DNA of 64,000 bases from Cryptomeria japonica (taxonomy: Eukaryota; Streptophyta; Pinopsida; Cupressales; Cupressaceae), in the NCBI RefSeq assembly GCF_030272615.1, contig NC_081408.1, forward strand, positions 399,679,889 through 399,743,888. The letters run 5' to 3'. Below, in pieces: positions 1 through 11,242 of the stretch (the first letter of the stretch is position 1; the number at the start of each line of letters is the position of its first letter). The translations under genes were made by a program, and so were the position numbers. The notes under the pieces were generated by a model that had not been told where the DNA came from, did no database searches, and saw nothing but the letters and a program-made list of their open reading frames with translations.

Positions 1-154
1 TCTTATCCTGAAAAATGCATCTATTTCTTTTCTTCTAGATATCCCATACGAGAGCCAAGGGACAAATCTCCCATACACAAGAGAGAGTTGATTTTCTTTT
101 GCCACTCGATCATCCATTAAATAGTTACTTTAGAGTTTCCGAAAAAGTTCCCTC

Positions 155-964
155 CTACTCCAATTTTTGTAGAGCCATTTCCCAACACTTAGAAGCCACC
201 TCACAATGAAGAAGTAGATGGTCCATACTTTCTTCATCATTTTCACACATCATACATTTTGAAGGTCCCATGAATCCCAACCTTTTTCTCCTTTCTCCCA
301 TTAGAATCCTACCCCAAATTGCCAACCATACAAAATCCCCTACATTTGGAAGGAATCCCTTTCCCCAAATTAAGTGAGATGGCAAACACTCCTCTCCATC
401 TCTTCTATCCAGTGATTGGTACCCAATTTTTACCGAATAATATCCACTGGAAGCTCCACACCACAACACCCTATCTTTTTTCTCATTCAATAATACCTTC
501 CTATTGTGAAAAACTTCAATCATTCTGTTACGCTGCTCCAAAGTTAGCCCCTCATTATCCAAAGGTCTCCAAAGCCATTCCTCACCATCTTTCCCTCTTT
601 TTAACTCCATGTAATCCCGAATCCTACTTCCCCACCTTTGACATAATAGAAGATTTAATTCAAGCAACTCCCAATTTTTATTCAAAGAAGAGTAACCCTC
701 CCAAGAATCATCCCAAAACTTTGATGTGCGGCCATTGCTGACTTGCCAAGTGATGTGATCAACTATTACTTGCTTGCATGTCACAATAAAATTCCAAATC
801 GCTGATCCCTTCGTAGGGTTACACATAGTAAAAATTCTATGAATTTCCTTCGCATGCAGATACTTCGCTTTCAAAATCTTCACCCACAGTTGCTTAGGGT
901 TGGAATAAATACTCCAAAGCAACTTCGCACCCATGGCTTCATTTATTATTTGCCAATCCCTCAA
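155..964 (-). pseudogene. LINE zinc-binding RT-associated domain (zf-RVT)
   Basis: An uninterrupted 269-codon segment. Its C-terminal half has the plant LINE zf-RVT pattern: an SGYYSVKIGYQ segment, W-G-K-G-FLPNVGDFVW, a CMMCENDEESMDHLLLHC metal-binding cluster, then the CW of the tail. The first half matches the usual region after the RT thumb (WVKILKAKYL, FWDDSWEG). In plant L1 elements this domain follows the RT and is thought to bind nucleic acid. It is separated from the RT thumb by a stop and frame change near 965, so it is part of a broken ORF2 rather than a gene of its own. Confidence 0.85.
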
Positions 965-967
965 GCC

Positions 968-1362
968 CTAGATCCATTCCAAAAATATTTCCTCATTTTT
1001 TGCCCTATCACCTTCACAATTGTTTAAGGAATTTTCAAGCACATCATAGAGAAAATTGGGATTATAGAAATAACTAACTTCACCATTAAAATTTTGCCCG
1101 TCAAAGTAAGCCATTTGCTCTTCCATCCATCCATCCTGCCCATACAACAATCTAGTAGATCTTTCCACAAAGTGGATCTACAAGCACCCCCAAACATAGG
1201 AGTGCCCAAGTTTTTACTAGGCAAAGTACCCAACTTCATTTCTAGGATCCTACATATCTCCCTCTGTTTTTGACATTCCATATTTAAGAAAAATATTTCT
1301 GTTTTCTTCCAATTGATACACTGCTCGAACACCCTACTATATTTGTCTATTGTTTCTTTCAT
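968..1362 (-). pseudogene. LINE reverse transcriptase thumb region
   Basis: Two overlapping frames cover this piece (1362-1024 and 1168-968), showing at least one frameshift. Recognisable LINE thumb residues include INWKKTEIFFLN, an LGTLPSKNLGTPMFGGACR segment and WKSKWLTLTGKILMVK, the counterpart of the usual W-K-x-K-W-L-S-x-x-G-R-I pattern. It follows the palm domain at 1375-2070 and precedes the zinc-binding domain at 155-964. Confidence 0.8.
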
Positions 1363-1374
1363 AATTCCTGCTTC

Positions 1375-2318
1375 TTAGAAAGTTGTCTCTCCCATCAAGA
1401 GAGTGTCATCAATAAACTGCAAGTGAGAAATTGGATCCATTCCCCGCACCACTATTATTCCCTTTGAAAGCCCATCCATCCTTTTCCTGTTGATCAACCT
1501 CCCCAATGCCTCAACAATAATAATGAAGAGTAAAGGGGACAATGGATCCCCCTGTCTAATGCCTCTTTGAGATTCAAAAAAACTTTGAGGACTCCCATTC
1601 ACCAGAACTAAAAACCTTGTGCTAATACAACTGCCGACCCATTCCACCTGCCTATTGTTGAAGTTGAACTTGCCCAAAATCATTATTAAGAATTCCCTAT
1701 TTACTTCATCATAAGCCTTTTTGATGTTGAGTTTCACCATTATATGTTCGATTTTTGCAGCCTTGGCAGAGTGAATTATCTCATGAGAAACTATAATACG
1801 TTCTACAATCGACCTATGAGGGGAGAAGCCACTCTGTTCACCCAAAATAACCATCCTCAAAACATTTTTTAGCCTATTAGCAATGATAGTGGAAATAATT
1901 TTATAAATTGTGTTGCATAGAGAGATCGCCTTAAAATCTTCAAAAGATCGCACCTCATCACGTTTTGGAATGAGAGTAATAAATGCATTATTAAAATCTT
2001 TTATAATAAAACCATACTTCCTAGATTCCTCCACAACTTCCCGGATCTCAACAGCAAATACATCCCACAACTTCTGAAAGAAAATTGCAGGGAAACCATC
2101 CAGCCTTGGGGCTTTCTCCCCCCCATGGAGATTAGAGCTTGTTTGACTTCTTCCATTTTGATAGGTTCCAAAAGCATTTGGTTTTGATAATCAAAGATAC
2201 AATTAGGAATAACATCACAAATATCATTAGCTTGGACAAAAACCCAATTACCCCCATTGAGAGTATTACAAAAATACCTGAGCGTTTCATTGTTGATGTC
2301 CAAAGGATCATTCAGCAT
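1375..2318 (-). pseudogene. LINE reverse transcriptase palm/fingers
   Basis: Core RT of an L1-type LINE. Visible motifs in order: ISLCNTIYKIISTIIANRL, EQSGFSPHRSI, a KLNIKKAYDEVNREF segment (the usual D of D-x-x-K-A-Y-D is N here), RGIRQGDPLSPLLFIIIVEA, and FIDDTLLMGE, the catalytic box, usually FADDT. The N-terminal part (2318-2001, PLDINNETL and ALISMGGRKPQG) is in another frame, so a frameshift lies near 2050. The enzyme would copy its own RNA at a nicked target. This copy is inactive because of frame breaks and the altered motif residue. Confidence 0.85.
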
Positions 2319-2435
2319 AATACCCTCATAATTTGCAATATAGAAGATTCTATTACACGACCTCCTAGATTTAACATAGTTATGGAAGAACTTTGTGTTT
2401 CAATCCCCTTCTTTCATCCATGTATCTCGAGATTT

Positions 2436-2681
2436 CTATCTCCAAAATGTCTCCTCTCTCACCAATATTTTCACATTTTTCTTATTTAACTCCTTTTCCC
2501 TGTTAAAATCACTCTCTATCATCTCTACCTCTATTACTTTAGCATGGAGCTCCCCCAACGCTTCTTCCAAATGACGATTCTCAAAGAAAATGTTTTTGAA
2601 AGTTTGCCTATTCCACCTTTTAAGACATTCTTTGAGGAACTGAAATTTTTTAAAGAAAAAAAAGGCCTTGTGTAATATCAA
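2436..2681 (-). pseudogene. LINE linker between endonuclease and RT
   Basis: An 81-codon open stretch with FFFFKKFQFLKECLKRWN followed by RQTFKNIFFENRHLEEALGELH. The pattern of a hydrophobic K-L-x-x-LK, LK-x-WN and x-F-x-NI is the conserved linker upstream of RT in plant L1 elements. The endonuclease expected just upstream is absent here; the sequence stops looking like a LINE at about 2690, close to the CACTA insertion at 2706. Confidence 0.65.
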
Positions 2682-2705
2682 AAATATTGTCCTTTGTAGT
2701 TAATG

Positions 2706-2935
2706 CACTAGTAGAAATATGGCAAATAAATGACCAAGTGACTAAAACTTTTAGTCACAATAAGTAAAAATGACCAAATTTTAGTAATTTTTTGCAACAC
2801 AACTATAAATGATTAATATGGTCATCGGGTAGGGAACACAACTAAATAATTAGTCACACAAATAAAAATGACTAAATAAATGACTATTACTCATCTATTA
2901 CAACTAAACATCAGGTTTATGCTTGGACAATAGTT
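2706..2935. repeat. CACTA 5' terminus and subterminal repeats
   Basis: After the terminal CACTAGTA the segment has repeated AAATGACCAA, GTGACTAAAA, AAATGACTAAAT and similar motifs in both orientations. They match the far denser array at 15491-16093. A perfect inverted repeat, GTGACTAAAA-C-TTTTAGTCAC, occupies 2738-2758. Repeats of this kind at both ends are typical transposase-binding regions of CACTA elements. Confidence 0.8.
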
Positions 2936-3265
2936 ATATATATAACTGAGTTGACCAAATCCTATATATCATTTGGTTTGGTTTTATTAGTGGTTGTTTT
3001 CACATATGATATTATTATAATACCAAGTGTTAAATCCCTATTTGTTTCTATTATCCAATTTTCATTTTTATGTCAATTTTCATTTATATGTCAATTGCAT
3101 TTAATAGTGTTTTTTTTGCTGTAGGATCTTGGTGGTTTGAGTCTAAATTTTAATATCTTGAAGCTTATCCTATCCTTTTCTATAAGCTTATTCTAACCTT
3201 TTCTAAGTTTCCATAAGGTTTTCGCTAAGAGTTGTGCATATTTTTATGCCAAGCTAATTTAACTC

Positions 3266-3619
3266 ATAATATATAACTAGGTGATTTTAACGGACAAAAT
3301 CGATGGTGTAAAACGCGCGACTAACACGCGTGTTAGTCAATCCGTACTGTCGTTTTGAAGCCAGAATAGACGCGTCTTGTTAAAATCACCTAGTTATATA
3401 TTATATAAGTTAAATTTTTATATTAGTTATTATATTTTTACTTTTTTATTTTAAGTAACATTAGTAAAAATTTATATACTATGTATGTAAAAAAAAAAAT
3501 ATAAATAACTTAAAATTGTATCAAATTTTTTATTAATGTTATTTAAAATAAAAAAATAAAAATATATATAACTAATATAAAAAATTAACCTATATAATAT
3601 ATAACTAGGTGATTTTAAC
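3266..3619. repeat. MITE-like inverted repeats (three copies of one terminal sequence)
   Basis: The sequence ATATATAACTAGGTGATTT and its extension to TTAAC occurs at 3266-3291, inverted at 3379-3404, and again in the first orientation at 3592-3619. The first pair encloses about 90 bp with a perfect 20-bp palindrome, GACTAACACGCGTGTTAGTC, at 3319-3338. The second pair forms a long AT-rich hairpin from about 3379 to 3619. This looks like a small foldback or MITE-type insertion, possibly nested, inside the CACTA element. No transposase is present. Confidence 0.6.
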
Positions 3620-5839
3620 ATATATGAATTTTAAAATAATTAGTTATATATTATGTATGTTATAATATAATAACTATTTAAAAAAACATAATTTATTATA
3701 AAAAATTTAAATAAATAATTTAAAAATAAATATATTTATAAAAATAAACAATTATTTACTTACATATGTAAAAAAAATTGAAATAGTATTATTAAAATTT
3801 ATATATTATTATTATATATATCTTAAAATCATTTAATTATATATTATAATATAATTATTATTAAAATAAATTAAAAAAATTAAACATATATCTTATTTTT
3901 ATATTTTTTAACTAATGTAACTTAAAAAAAATTTAAAATATAATAAAAAATATATTATAAAAAAATATTAAATAACTTAAACATTACCGTGGGGGGCGAG
4001 TGCAAGCGGTACTGCAGGAGGTAGCATACGGCAGAAGAATGGGTAGGGGATCGGGGGTGCAAATTTTCCCCACCATAGCCAGTGCCGTAGAGGAATGGTC
4101 AAAGTGAATTTTTGGCATGCTATGGTTATTTTGTTTTTGAGCTATTAATTGATCCTCTCATTTTTTTGCTCATTGTAAGGTTTTGTAAATTTGTTCAGCA
4201 AACTCAACCCATTCTTTCTCCAATTTATGCAGGATCTTGGAGTAAGTCACTTGCCATGGCTTTAGTGAATTTTATATTTGTAAATTTATTCGCAGTCAGA
4301 TTTTATTTGTTTTATTTTATTCTTTCTCCAATGTGTAAAACCCCAAACCCCAAAAATTTCAAATTGAGGGAGATTGTTTTTGGTTCATATCCATTGCAGT
4401 AGGGTTTGACAAATATTTCCAACAAACTCTTCCCATTTTTTTTCTTCAGTGTCGTTGGAAGCAAGAATTTTTTCTTCATCGGCATCGTTGGCAACAAGAC
4501 ACTTTACACATGGTTCATCATTGGGTTGGGGGGTATGGCGGGCAAAATATAACTATATGCCCACAGCCAGGGTTTCCCCCCTCCACTAGATAGTTGATGC
4601 TACGGAGTTACCCGCTTATGGTTTTGGAGAAATTGCAATAGCTTTTGTAACCTTTGCGTCTACTTATGTTGTCTCTGCCTAGAGAAAAGACTTCGGCATA
4701 GGGGATTCAATGAGCGCTTCAACCAGCTAACTAGTTGAGGAGCTGCTATCTTTGCCTCTGTCTCTACTAGATGCGTAATCAGAATAAAGCTTGTGTCGGG
4801 GGATATAGTCGGGCCTTCTCTACCGGGGGAGTGCCAACTAGAACCATAGATAGTTGCCTTGACTCTAGAGAGTCTCCTCCTCCTCCTGGATGGTTTTTGC
4901 TTCACCCATACCATCTACACATTCTCATTATATGGGGTTGTGAACTGCACCTCCATCTATAGTTCGTTCGAGATATGGGTCCCCTAGATCTATGGGCCAT
5001 CGGAGCAGCTGAAACCTTGGAGCCACTAATTGATGCATGCTTAAACCATTCATATCTATCTTTCTCTCAAATGATCGATCAAGACCCCAGTGGCATGGGA
5101 CATAGGGGTCAAACAAACAAATGAGAACAAGCGAAGAGTCGTCTCTCAACACTCAATTATTTGCCTCAATTGGTTGCTTTGGTAGGGGGAGATTTGGTAC
5201 TTCCATAAGCTTTTATTGTGAATCTGTTTCCAATCATAGTATCACCCTCTTGCCATAATAGTAGTGACCCTTACAATCTGTAGGGGGATTGTGTGATTGT
5301 TTCCTTCCAAACCTATTCTATAAATTTGCATGTATGCAGGGTTTCTCGATCAACTGAATCCACTAGTGCTTATGTCCATGGTGCTCAAACGCCTGGCGTT
5401 GGTGGACCCGAAACTACCCCATTGGCAGCTGGATACACTTTACTCTTGAAATGTCCTCACGCTACATTTTCCATAAATTTCTGACAAATAGGCATCTTGT
5501 ATCTAACTCCAGCTATCTATTTTGAAGTAACGCCTTAATTAGGTCCCTTTTCTCTTAACCAAATATTCACCAAAACCCTCGACAAGAATCCTGGTGTATT
5601 TTCTACTCTTGTACCTTTTTTTCTTTCATGGGTCATGCAAAATATAACTCGTCTATCACCAAATTGTGTTGTTTTCTTTGTCCCAAATCAGCACAAGGGT
5701 AATCTTTTGAATGTACTATTAAGCTACAACTTTTATTTGTTTTCTTTTAAAGTAATTAAACTTGTGTTTGTCATTTGTATTAGATTGTTAAGAGTTATGA
5801 AGTTGTTTTAATCTTGCCTTTTTCTTTGTTGTACTTCAG
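3620..5839. other. CACTA interior, no gene recognised
   Basis: Bases 3620-3985 are extremely AT-rich with long A/T runs. From 3985 the composition changes abruptly to GC-rich (GTGGGGGGCGAGTGC), a probable junction between captured segments. Between 4100 and 5800 there are only short ORFs with no family resemblance that I can defend. Confidence 0.5.
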
Positions 5840-5929
5840 TGAAATTCGTAAGTATCAGAAGAGCACTAATATTGTGATTAGAAAGCTACCTTTCCAGAGA
5901 TTGGTTCAAGAAATTTCATAAGATTTAAG
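5840..5929 (+). pseudogene. Captured histone H3 exon fragment
   Basis: The 90-bp stretch after an acceptor-like TACTTCAG and before a donor-like GTATGAA reads [20 protein letters not shown] then LVQEIS-stop-DL. This is the conserved histone H3 segment around residues 50-80 ([19 protein letters not shown]). Known H3 has EIAQDF where this copy has an A-to-S change, a TAA stop and an F-to-L change, so it cannot encode H3. No neighbouring H3 exon is visible. The retained splice-like borders indicate capture of genomic DNA rather than cDNA. Confidence 0.85.
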
Positions 5930-7467
5930 GTATGAACCATCCCTCTCTCTGAAAAGTAACATTTTTAGTGCTTGGACAACTGATAAACATGGTCTCACTG
6001 TACGTTGGTAATGAAGAATCATCGATATTAAAATCCTTATATTTACTGATGATGTATATAAATGCAGTAAAGGTTTTTTAAGATCTATACAAAGCCACTT
6101 TAACCACACACAAATTGCAGCTGTATATGACCAGACTGAAAAATATTACATACAATATAGAGGGAAACATTATCACCAGTTTCGTAGAACTTTTTCTATC
6201 AAATTGTATATATTTTTTATTTCAACTTACAACCATGATGATATCATATTAACAACCATTATTGGCAGTATTATAACAATGATAGGAATAACAATTTGTG
6301 CCAGGTGGTGGTGTAGAGACATAGTTTTAACTTTTGATAAAGGAAATTTCTTTGTTTCATTATTAAAATGAATCCCCAAATTGATCACAAATTCCTTTCA
6401 AAAGGTTTGACATTTTAAAAAATAACAGCTTTGTATGTAGGATAATTGTCATTTAAATCTTATGTGTGAATAAGATCTGTAGTTGTGAAGAAGAGTATTA
6501 CATTTTACCTATATCTAACCATGCCCTTTTTAATGGATGATAAAATTTATTCCATAATTTAAGAAAAGCCTTTCTTTTGGTATATTGAATCAATAGGGCA
6601 GGCTATAGTTATGAAACATAGGTATCAATAATTGTGCTTAAATTGTAAAATAAAAAATGAAATGAGTAATAATTCACGAGTTCTTTAATAACTGTGGTTG
6701 TCACCTAAAGATGGTTTACTGCCCCTGGGATGCGGTAGGGAAGTTGTTGATATCTCCAGCCATCCTTATATGGCCAAGTGCCATTTCTAGGAGGTTTCCA
6801 AACAATCAAGGGATATTAGGGATGACTCAGGAACCTTACTAGTGCATCTTTGTGTATTGGAAATATGATAGGTACAATGATAGCCAAAAAAGCCCTGAAA
6901 ACACATCCCCATTTATTCCTAAAACTTTCCAATCTCCCCATTCTTTTATGTTTCTTCTCCTAAGTATAAAATCAAAATGACAAAGGAGGAAATATATGTA
7001 TAAAAAAATGTAAACCAATTTTTTAAAAATTGGCAAAATGGCATGGCATATCAGGAAGGTGATCATCACTTGGGGTTAATCACACTTTTATGGAGTGTAA
7101 CGTTATTGGGCTTAGGATACACCATAGTTGAAATTCAATAGATGCAATTTCAACAATTGCTTTCATAGGCCATAGAGAAGAGACTTAAATTAGAACTCAA
7201 CAAGAACAAATCTTGTCCAAAACTCAATGAAGAAACATAAATATAAAAAACATATAGAATATGTAAGTTTTATATGTTTTGTTTATGTTTGCCACACCAT
7301 TATCTTACCAATATTAGTCAAGTATTAATGATTCTCTTCCAATTTCAAATAAACTTTTGTGGTCTTTTCAAGCTTTTTGAAATCTCAAAAATCTTTTCTA
7401 CTCTCATTGTTTTTTACCCAAGTCAAAACTAGCTTGTGAGCAAAGTTGAGTTTGAAGTCATATTGTT
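5930..7467. other. CACTA interior, no gene recognised
   Basis: AT-rich sequence between the H3 fragment and the nested LTR element. It could include intron or flanking sequence captured with the H3 exon. No RNA gene, extended ORF or obvious repeat was seen. Confidence 0.5.
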
Positions 7468-7472
7468 CCTAA

Positions 7473-8215
7473 TGTTGTTTTGTAGCTAGTTTGGAAAATA
7501 TTTATAATGGATTCGAATTGTGCCTTTGGCAACATTCGAATCCATTAGGATTAAATAGGGTTGGGCCCTATCTCAATCTAATATGTAAAACAAATAGGGC
7601 TGGGCCCTACTTTTCCTAACATATAATGTTCAAAATGCATGGACCTATTTACCAAACGTGTGGGCTAACGTGTGGACCCATCCTCATTATGTGGCATGTG
7701 AATTAAAGTGAGTTTAGGCGCCAAAATGTATTGGGCCGACCCTATATTCATTCCCTCTATCTTGTATAAATACAGATTCATTTTGGAAGGAAACTATTCA
7801 AGCAAGTTCACAAAATACCTCTGCTCCAAAAGTGCGATTCAGATCTGCTCTTGGTGCGAAATCTCCAGCTGTGCAAATTATCCTTGAAGGTCTGCAAACT
7901 CAGTTAGAAGGAAAGCGAATTTATTGTCTTGTGATTTCCTTGCATCCGAAGGACTGAGATAAGTCGGTTTCTATCTATTGTCATCTGCTGCTATTGTGCC
8001 TTAGCTGGGTCAGACTTGTAACTATAATTTCTGCCTATTATAATCAGATCTGAAGATCTGTTGTTGCTGGGTTTTTCCTCCAAGGGGGAGGTTTTCCCAG
8101 GGTAGTCTTGTGTTGCGTGCATCTCTATTTATGTGCTTTATTTCTGTTACTGTACATTATCTACTTCTGCACCTATATGTTAAGCGATTGCAAATCTGAT
8201 TACTAAAATCTAACA
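7473..8215 (+). repeat. 5' LTR of the non-autonomous element
   Basis: 743 bp, TG...CA ends. It contains repeated GGGCTGGGCCCTA-type motifs and TGTATAAATA at about 7762, a plausible TATA box for the element's transcript. It pairs with 9781-10561. Confidence 0.9.
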
Positions 8216-8228
8216 TGGTATCAGAGCC
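8216..8228 (+). promoter_or_regulatory. Primer binding site, initiator tRNA-Met type
   Basis: TGGTATCAGAGCC immediately follows the LTR end at 8215. It is the standard complement of the plant initiator tRNA-Met 3' end used by many LTR retrotransposons. Confidence 0.9.
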
Positions 8229-8373
8229 AGGTCCAGGCTAGGAGCCCCAAGCACACGAGAGGTGTGGCTTAAGGGGGGGTGTTGGTGTTGGAAATAAGCC
8301 ACACCTAGATTGAGCACTCCAGCAGCGTATGGAAGGTCCTAGGTTTGAGTCCTAGCTGGTCCATGTCTCAACA

Positions 8374-8386
8374 TGGTATCAGAGCC
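8374..8386 (+). promoter_or_regulatory. Second copy of the primer binding site
   Basis: An identical TGGTATCAGAGCC, again preceded by AACA, lies 158 bp downstream of the first. The intervening segment has GGGGGGGTGTTGGTGTTGG and other LTR-junction-like sequence, so it may be a remnant of a template-switch or tandem insertion event. Confidence 0.7.
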
Positions 8387-9199
8387 TAGGTTTGCATGTG
8401 TCGTGATCAGATTTACAGCCTGGACTTCTGTGAGATAACTAGGGTTTTCAGATGATTACATGCACAGTCAAGGTCCTTCATCTGCATCAATGGATTCCTC
8501 ATCCTCTTAGTATCTTAGAACCTTCAAAGGTGATGAATCTCAATTTATTTCAAGGGAGATAGGTAAGTGAAGTTTTAAGGTGATTTGAAGCTACCTTAAA
8601 ACTTACCTTATTTTGATACTTGCTGTCATCCTTATATATTTCTGCTATCATATACCTGCTATCACTTATATATTCAATGTATTCATGGCTGAATAGTGAT
8701 AGTGTATATATATGGATGTGTATTAGGATCCGAGTATAGGTAAATGTCTTCTATCTATATGTCTGAATCTGTGTGTTGAGGGTTTGTAAGGGTTGGTGTT
8801 TTGTTTTACTATATCATGTCTCTAAGGTAACCTAATGTCTACTCTTGAAGATAATGTTTTCAGATTATGTCTCTCAGAAGAAAGCATTCACGCATCACCT
8901 GAGAAGCCCTACCTCAATCAGATCTTGTCATCGGACTAATTATGAAAGTCTACCTTTCATCTCTCTCTTTTAAGATGCTATGGGTCCACTTCGTAAGTAA
9001 GAATGAATCATCAGGTCTGTGAATTCTTTATTTAAATAGGGGTTTAGAGGGAGTCTTGATATCTTTTAATATCTCATTTCATTCTTGGGTTCTAATCATT
9101 ATGGTTTAATAGAGGAATTGATAATATATATCTAATGTATATTCCTTGTCTATTGTTTATTTATGATGATGCCAACCATGATACACTGGGTGTATCATC

Positions 9200-9387
9200 C
9201 ACCCTCTGCGGAGTGCAAGGTGGTGGTGCTTGCTCACCCTCTGCGGAGTGCAAGGTGGCAGTTCTTTCCACCCTCTGCGGAGTGCAAGGTGGCAGTTCCT
9301 TCCACCCTTTGCAGAGTGCAAGGTGGCGGTTATTTCTCACCCTCCGCGGAGTGCAAGGTGAGTTCACCCTTTGTAGTGTACAAGGTG
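9200..9387. repeat. Tandem imperfect-dyad array inside the LTR element
   Basis: Six units of about 25-35 bp are built on CACCCTCTGCGGAGTGCAAG followed by GTGG. Each unit is itself a loose inverted repeat (CACC...GGTG). Open frames across it exist on both strands only because the repeat lacks stops; they are not genes. Weaker related phrases (CATCCTCTGCA) recur at about 9500-9600. Confidence 0.8.
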
Positions 9388-9780
9388 ATATGTTCTTCTC
9401 AGTAAAGAAGCTTATGTATCCTATGCGGTTGTGCATGATTTATGGTTATATATATCTTTGAGTATTAATTATAGCAGGTGTGCATATGGAAAGGTCTCTG
9501 TCATCCTCTGCAAATGTGCATGATGAAAGATCATGGTGTTACAAGCAGGTCCCTAGGAAAGTGTAAAGTAATGAAGCGTTGGCTTCATCCTCTGCAGGCA
9601 TTGCAAGAGAAGATCATGTAAAGGTTCATTGTAATGTAATTGCGTGATCAAATCACAAATTGTATATTGATTGTACGATTAGGGCTGGGCCCTAATCCTA
9701 AACCTTGTAAATGTTCATGCCATGGGTTTGTCCATGAAAATCAGATTATGTAATTATTTTCCTCCCTAGTTAAGAGGGAG

Positions 9781-10561
9781 TGTTGTTTTGTAACTAGTTT
9801 GGAAAATATTTATAATGGATTCGAATTGTGCCTTTGGCAACATTCGAATCCATTAGGATTAAATAAGGTTGGGCCCTATCTCAATCTAATATGTAAAACA
9901 AATAGGGCTGGGCCCTATTCCAATGTTGTTCGGATCATTATAGGGCTGGGCCCTACTTTTCCTAACATAGAATGTTCAAAACGCATGGACCTATTTACCA
10001 AACGTGTGGGCTAACGTGTGGACCCATCCTCATTATGTGGCGTGTGAATTAAAGTGAGTTTAGGCGCCAAAATGTATTGGGCAGACCCTATATGCATTCC
10101 CTCTACCTTGTATAAATACAGATTCATTTTGGAAGGAAACTATTCAAGCAAGTTCACAAAATACCTTTGCTCCAAAAGTGCGATTCAGATCTGCTCTAGG
10201 TGCGAAATCTCCAGCTGTGCAAATTATCCTTGAAGGTCTGCAAACTCAGTTAGAAGGAAAGCGAATTCATTGTCTTGTGATTTCCTTGCATCCGAAGGAC
10301 TAAGATAAGTCGGTTTCTATCTATTGTCATCTGCTGCTATTGTGCCTTAGCTGGGTCAGACTTGTAACTATAATTTCTGCCTATTATAATCAGATCTGAA
10401 GATCTGTTGTTGCTGGGTTTTTCCTCCAAGGGGGAGGTTTTCCCAGGGTAGTCTTGTGTTGTGTGCATCTCTATTTATGTGCTTTATTTCTGTTACTGTA
10501 CATTATCTACTTCTGCACCTATATGTTAAGCGATTGCAAATCTGATTACTAAAATCTAACA
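9781..10561 (+). repeat. 3' LTR of the non-autonomous element
   Basis: 781 bp, beginning TGTTGTTTTG and ending AATCTAACA. It is followed directly by the CCTAA target duplication. It differs from the 5' LTR by scattered substitutions and one short additional segment carrying a further GGGCTGGGCCCTA motif. Confidence 0.9.
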
Positions 10562-11022
10562 CCTAATAGTAGTTAGAAAATCTTTTACCAAGGGTGTCAT
10601 TAAAACTAAAAATGGAAGTGTCATCAACATAGTTGTTGCAGGAAAATTTGAGAGCAAATATTTGTGATATCCCTTAACAGGATCCATATGTTTCCCTCAA
10701 TTTTGATTGACTTAGGAAAGTATGCAAGAACATTTGAAACAATTCTAAATTTTTTAGTCTAATTGAACTAGAACAGTCTTTACTCCTTAAAATTAGAAAT
10801 TGGCATTTTTTGTATATCCCACAATCATAGCTGTGCTTAAAATTATTTGTATATTTCTCAAAGATTTTCCATATTTTTTTCTCTTCTTTTGCAGTGTTCT
10901 ATTTTAACCAATCAAACTAATTAGCCATTTTTTTGGCTGTATTTTCAGAGTCACACAACAGTTTCTTAACAATTGGTCTCATTGTACAAGCTATAAATTA
11001 CTTTATCTTATTTTGGTTCTAG

Positions 11023-11242
11023 GTTTATTGTGAGGCTTCTGGGGAGAAAAATGAATCAATCCCCCATCCAAACTGACTCTTTAAGGTTACTTATGATAAT
11101 CTCATTATTGCAGCAGGAGTTGATCCACTGCCCTTTAGCCTACATGGAGTTAAGGAGAATGTTATATTCCTAAGGGAAGTCCATCATGCACATGAAATAC
11201 AGAGCAAGCTTCTCGTAAATTTAATGCTGTCAAATGTTCCTG
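11023..11242 (+). pseudogene. Captured exon of an NDA-type alternative NAD(P)H dehydrogenase
   Basis: A 220-bp exon with an acceptor (GGTTCTAG) at its left and a donor (CTG/GTAAGC) at its right. The frame reads VYCEASGEKN, then a TGA at 11074, then [33 protein letters not shown] and [12 protein letters not shown]. This matches the mitochondrial internal type II NAD(P)H dehydrogenases of plants in the segment after the first nucleotide-binding fold (K-x-x-YD-x-L-x-x-A-x-G, HGVKE, FLREV-x-HA-x-EI). Only one exon is evident and it has an in-frame stop, so it is a captured, dead fragment in the CACTA element. Confidence 0.82.

Larger units (their letters stand above)
1..2690 (-). mobile_element. 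L1-type LINE, 3' portion (degenerate)
   Basis: Minus-strand non-LTR retrotransposon running off the left edge. In transcription order it shows the pre-RT linker (2681-2436), RT fingers and palm (about 2318-1375), RT thumb (1362-968) and the C-terminal zinc-binding RT-associated domain (964-155). Below 155 the same style continues to base 1, with readable residues such as WEICPLALVWDI broken by stops. Frames change several times and in-frame stops are present, so it is a dead copy. The matching endonuclease segment lies at about 17130-17880 on the same strand; the CACTA element at 2706-16093 sits between them. Confidence 0.85.
7473..10561 (+). mobile_element. Non-autonomous LTR retrotransposon nested in the CACTA element
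   Basis: Two near-identical direct repeats, each TGTTGTTTTGTA...AATCTAACA, bound a 1565-bp interior. The target duplication is CCTAA (7468-7472 and 10562-10566). A primer binding site for initiator tRNA-Met follows the 5' LTR directly, and a purine run (AAGAGGGAG) precedes the 3' LTR. The interior has no gag, protease, RT or integrase reading, so it must have been mobilised in trans. The LTRs are very similar by eye except for about 38 bp near 9920-9950 present only in the 3' copy, suggesting a fairly young insertion. Confidence 0.92.

Noticed and set aside
319-741. A 140-codon plus-strand ORF
   Set aside because: It is antisense to the LINE zinc-binding domain, has no recognisable motifs and follows the codon pattern of the real minus-strand frame.
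4660-5152. Short ORFs around 4.7-5.1 kb on both strands
   Set aside because: There is no family resemblance and no splice-site context, and lengths are within chance expectation.
9135-9461. Open frames of 80-108 codons on both strands
   Set aside because: They are produced by the tandem CACCCTCTGCGGAGTGCAAG repeat; reading on both strands and in several frames marks it as repeat, not gene.
7473-10561. Assigning the non-autonomous LTR element to Ty1 or Ty3
   Set aside because: An initiator tRNA-Met site is used by both groups and there is no coding sequence to decide.
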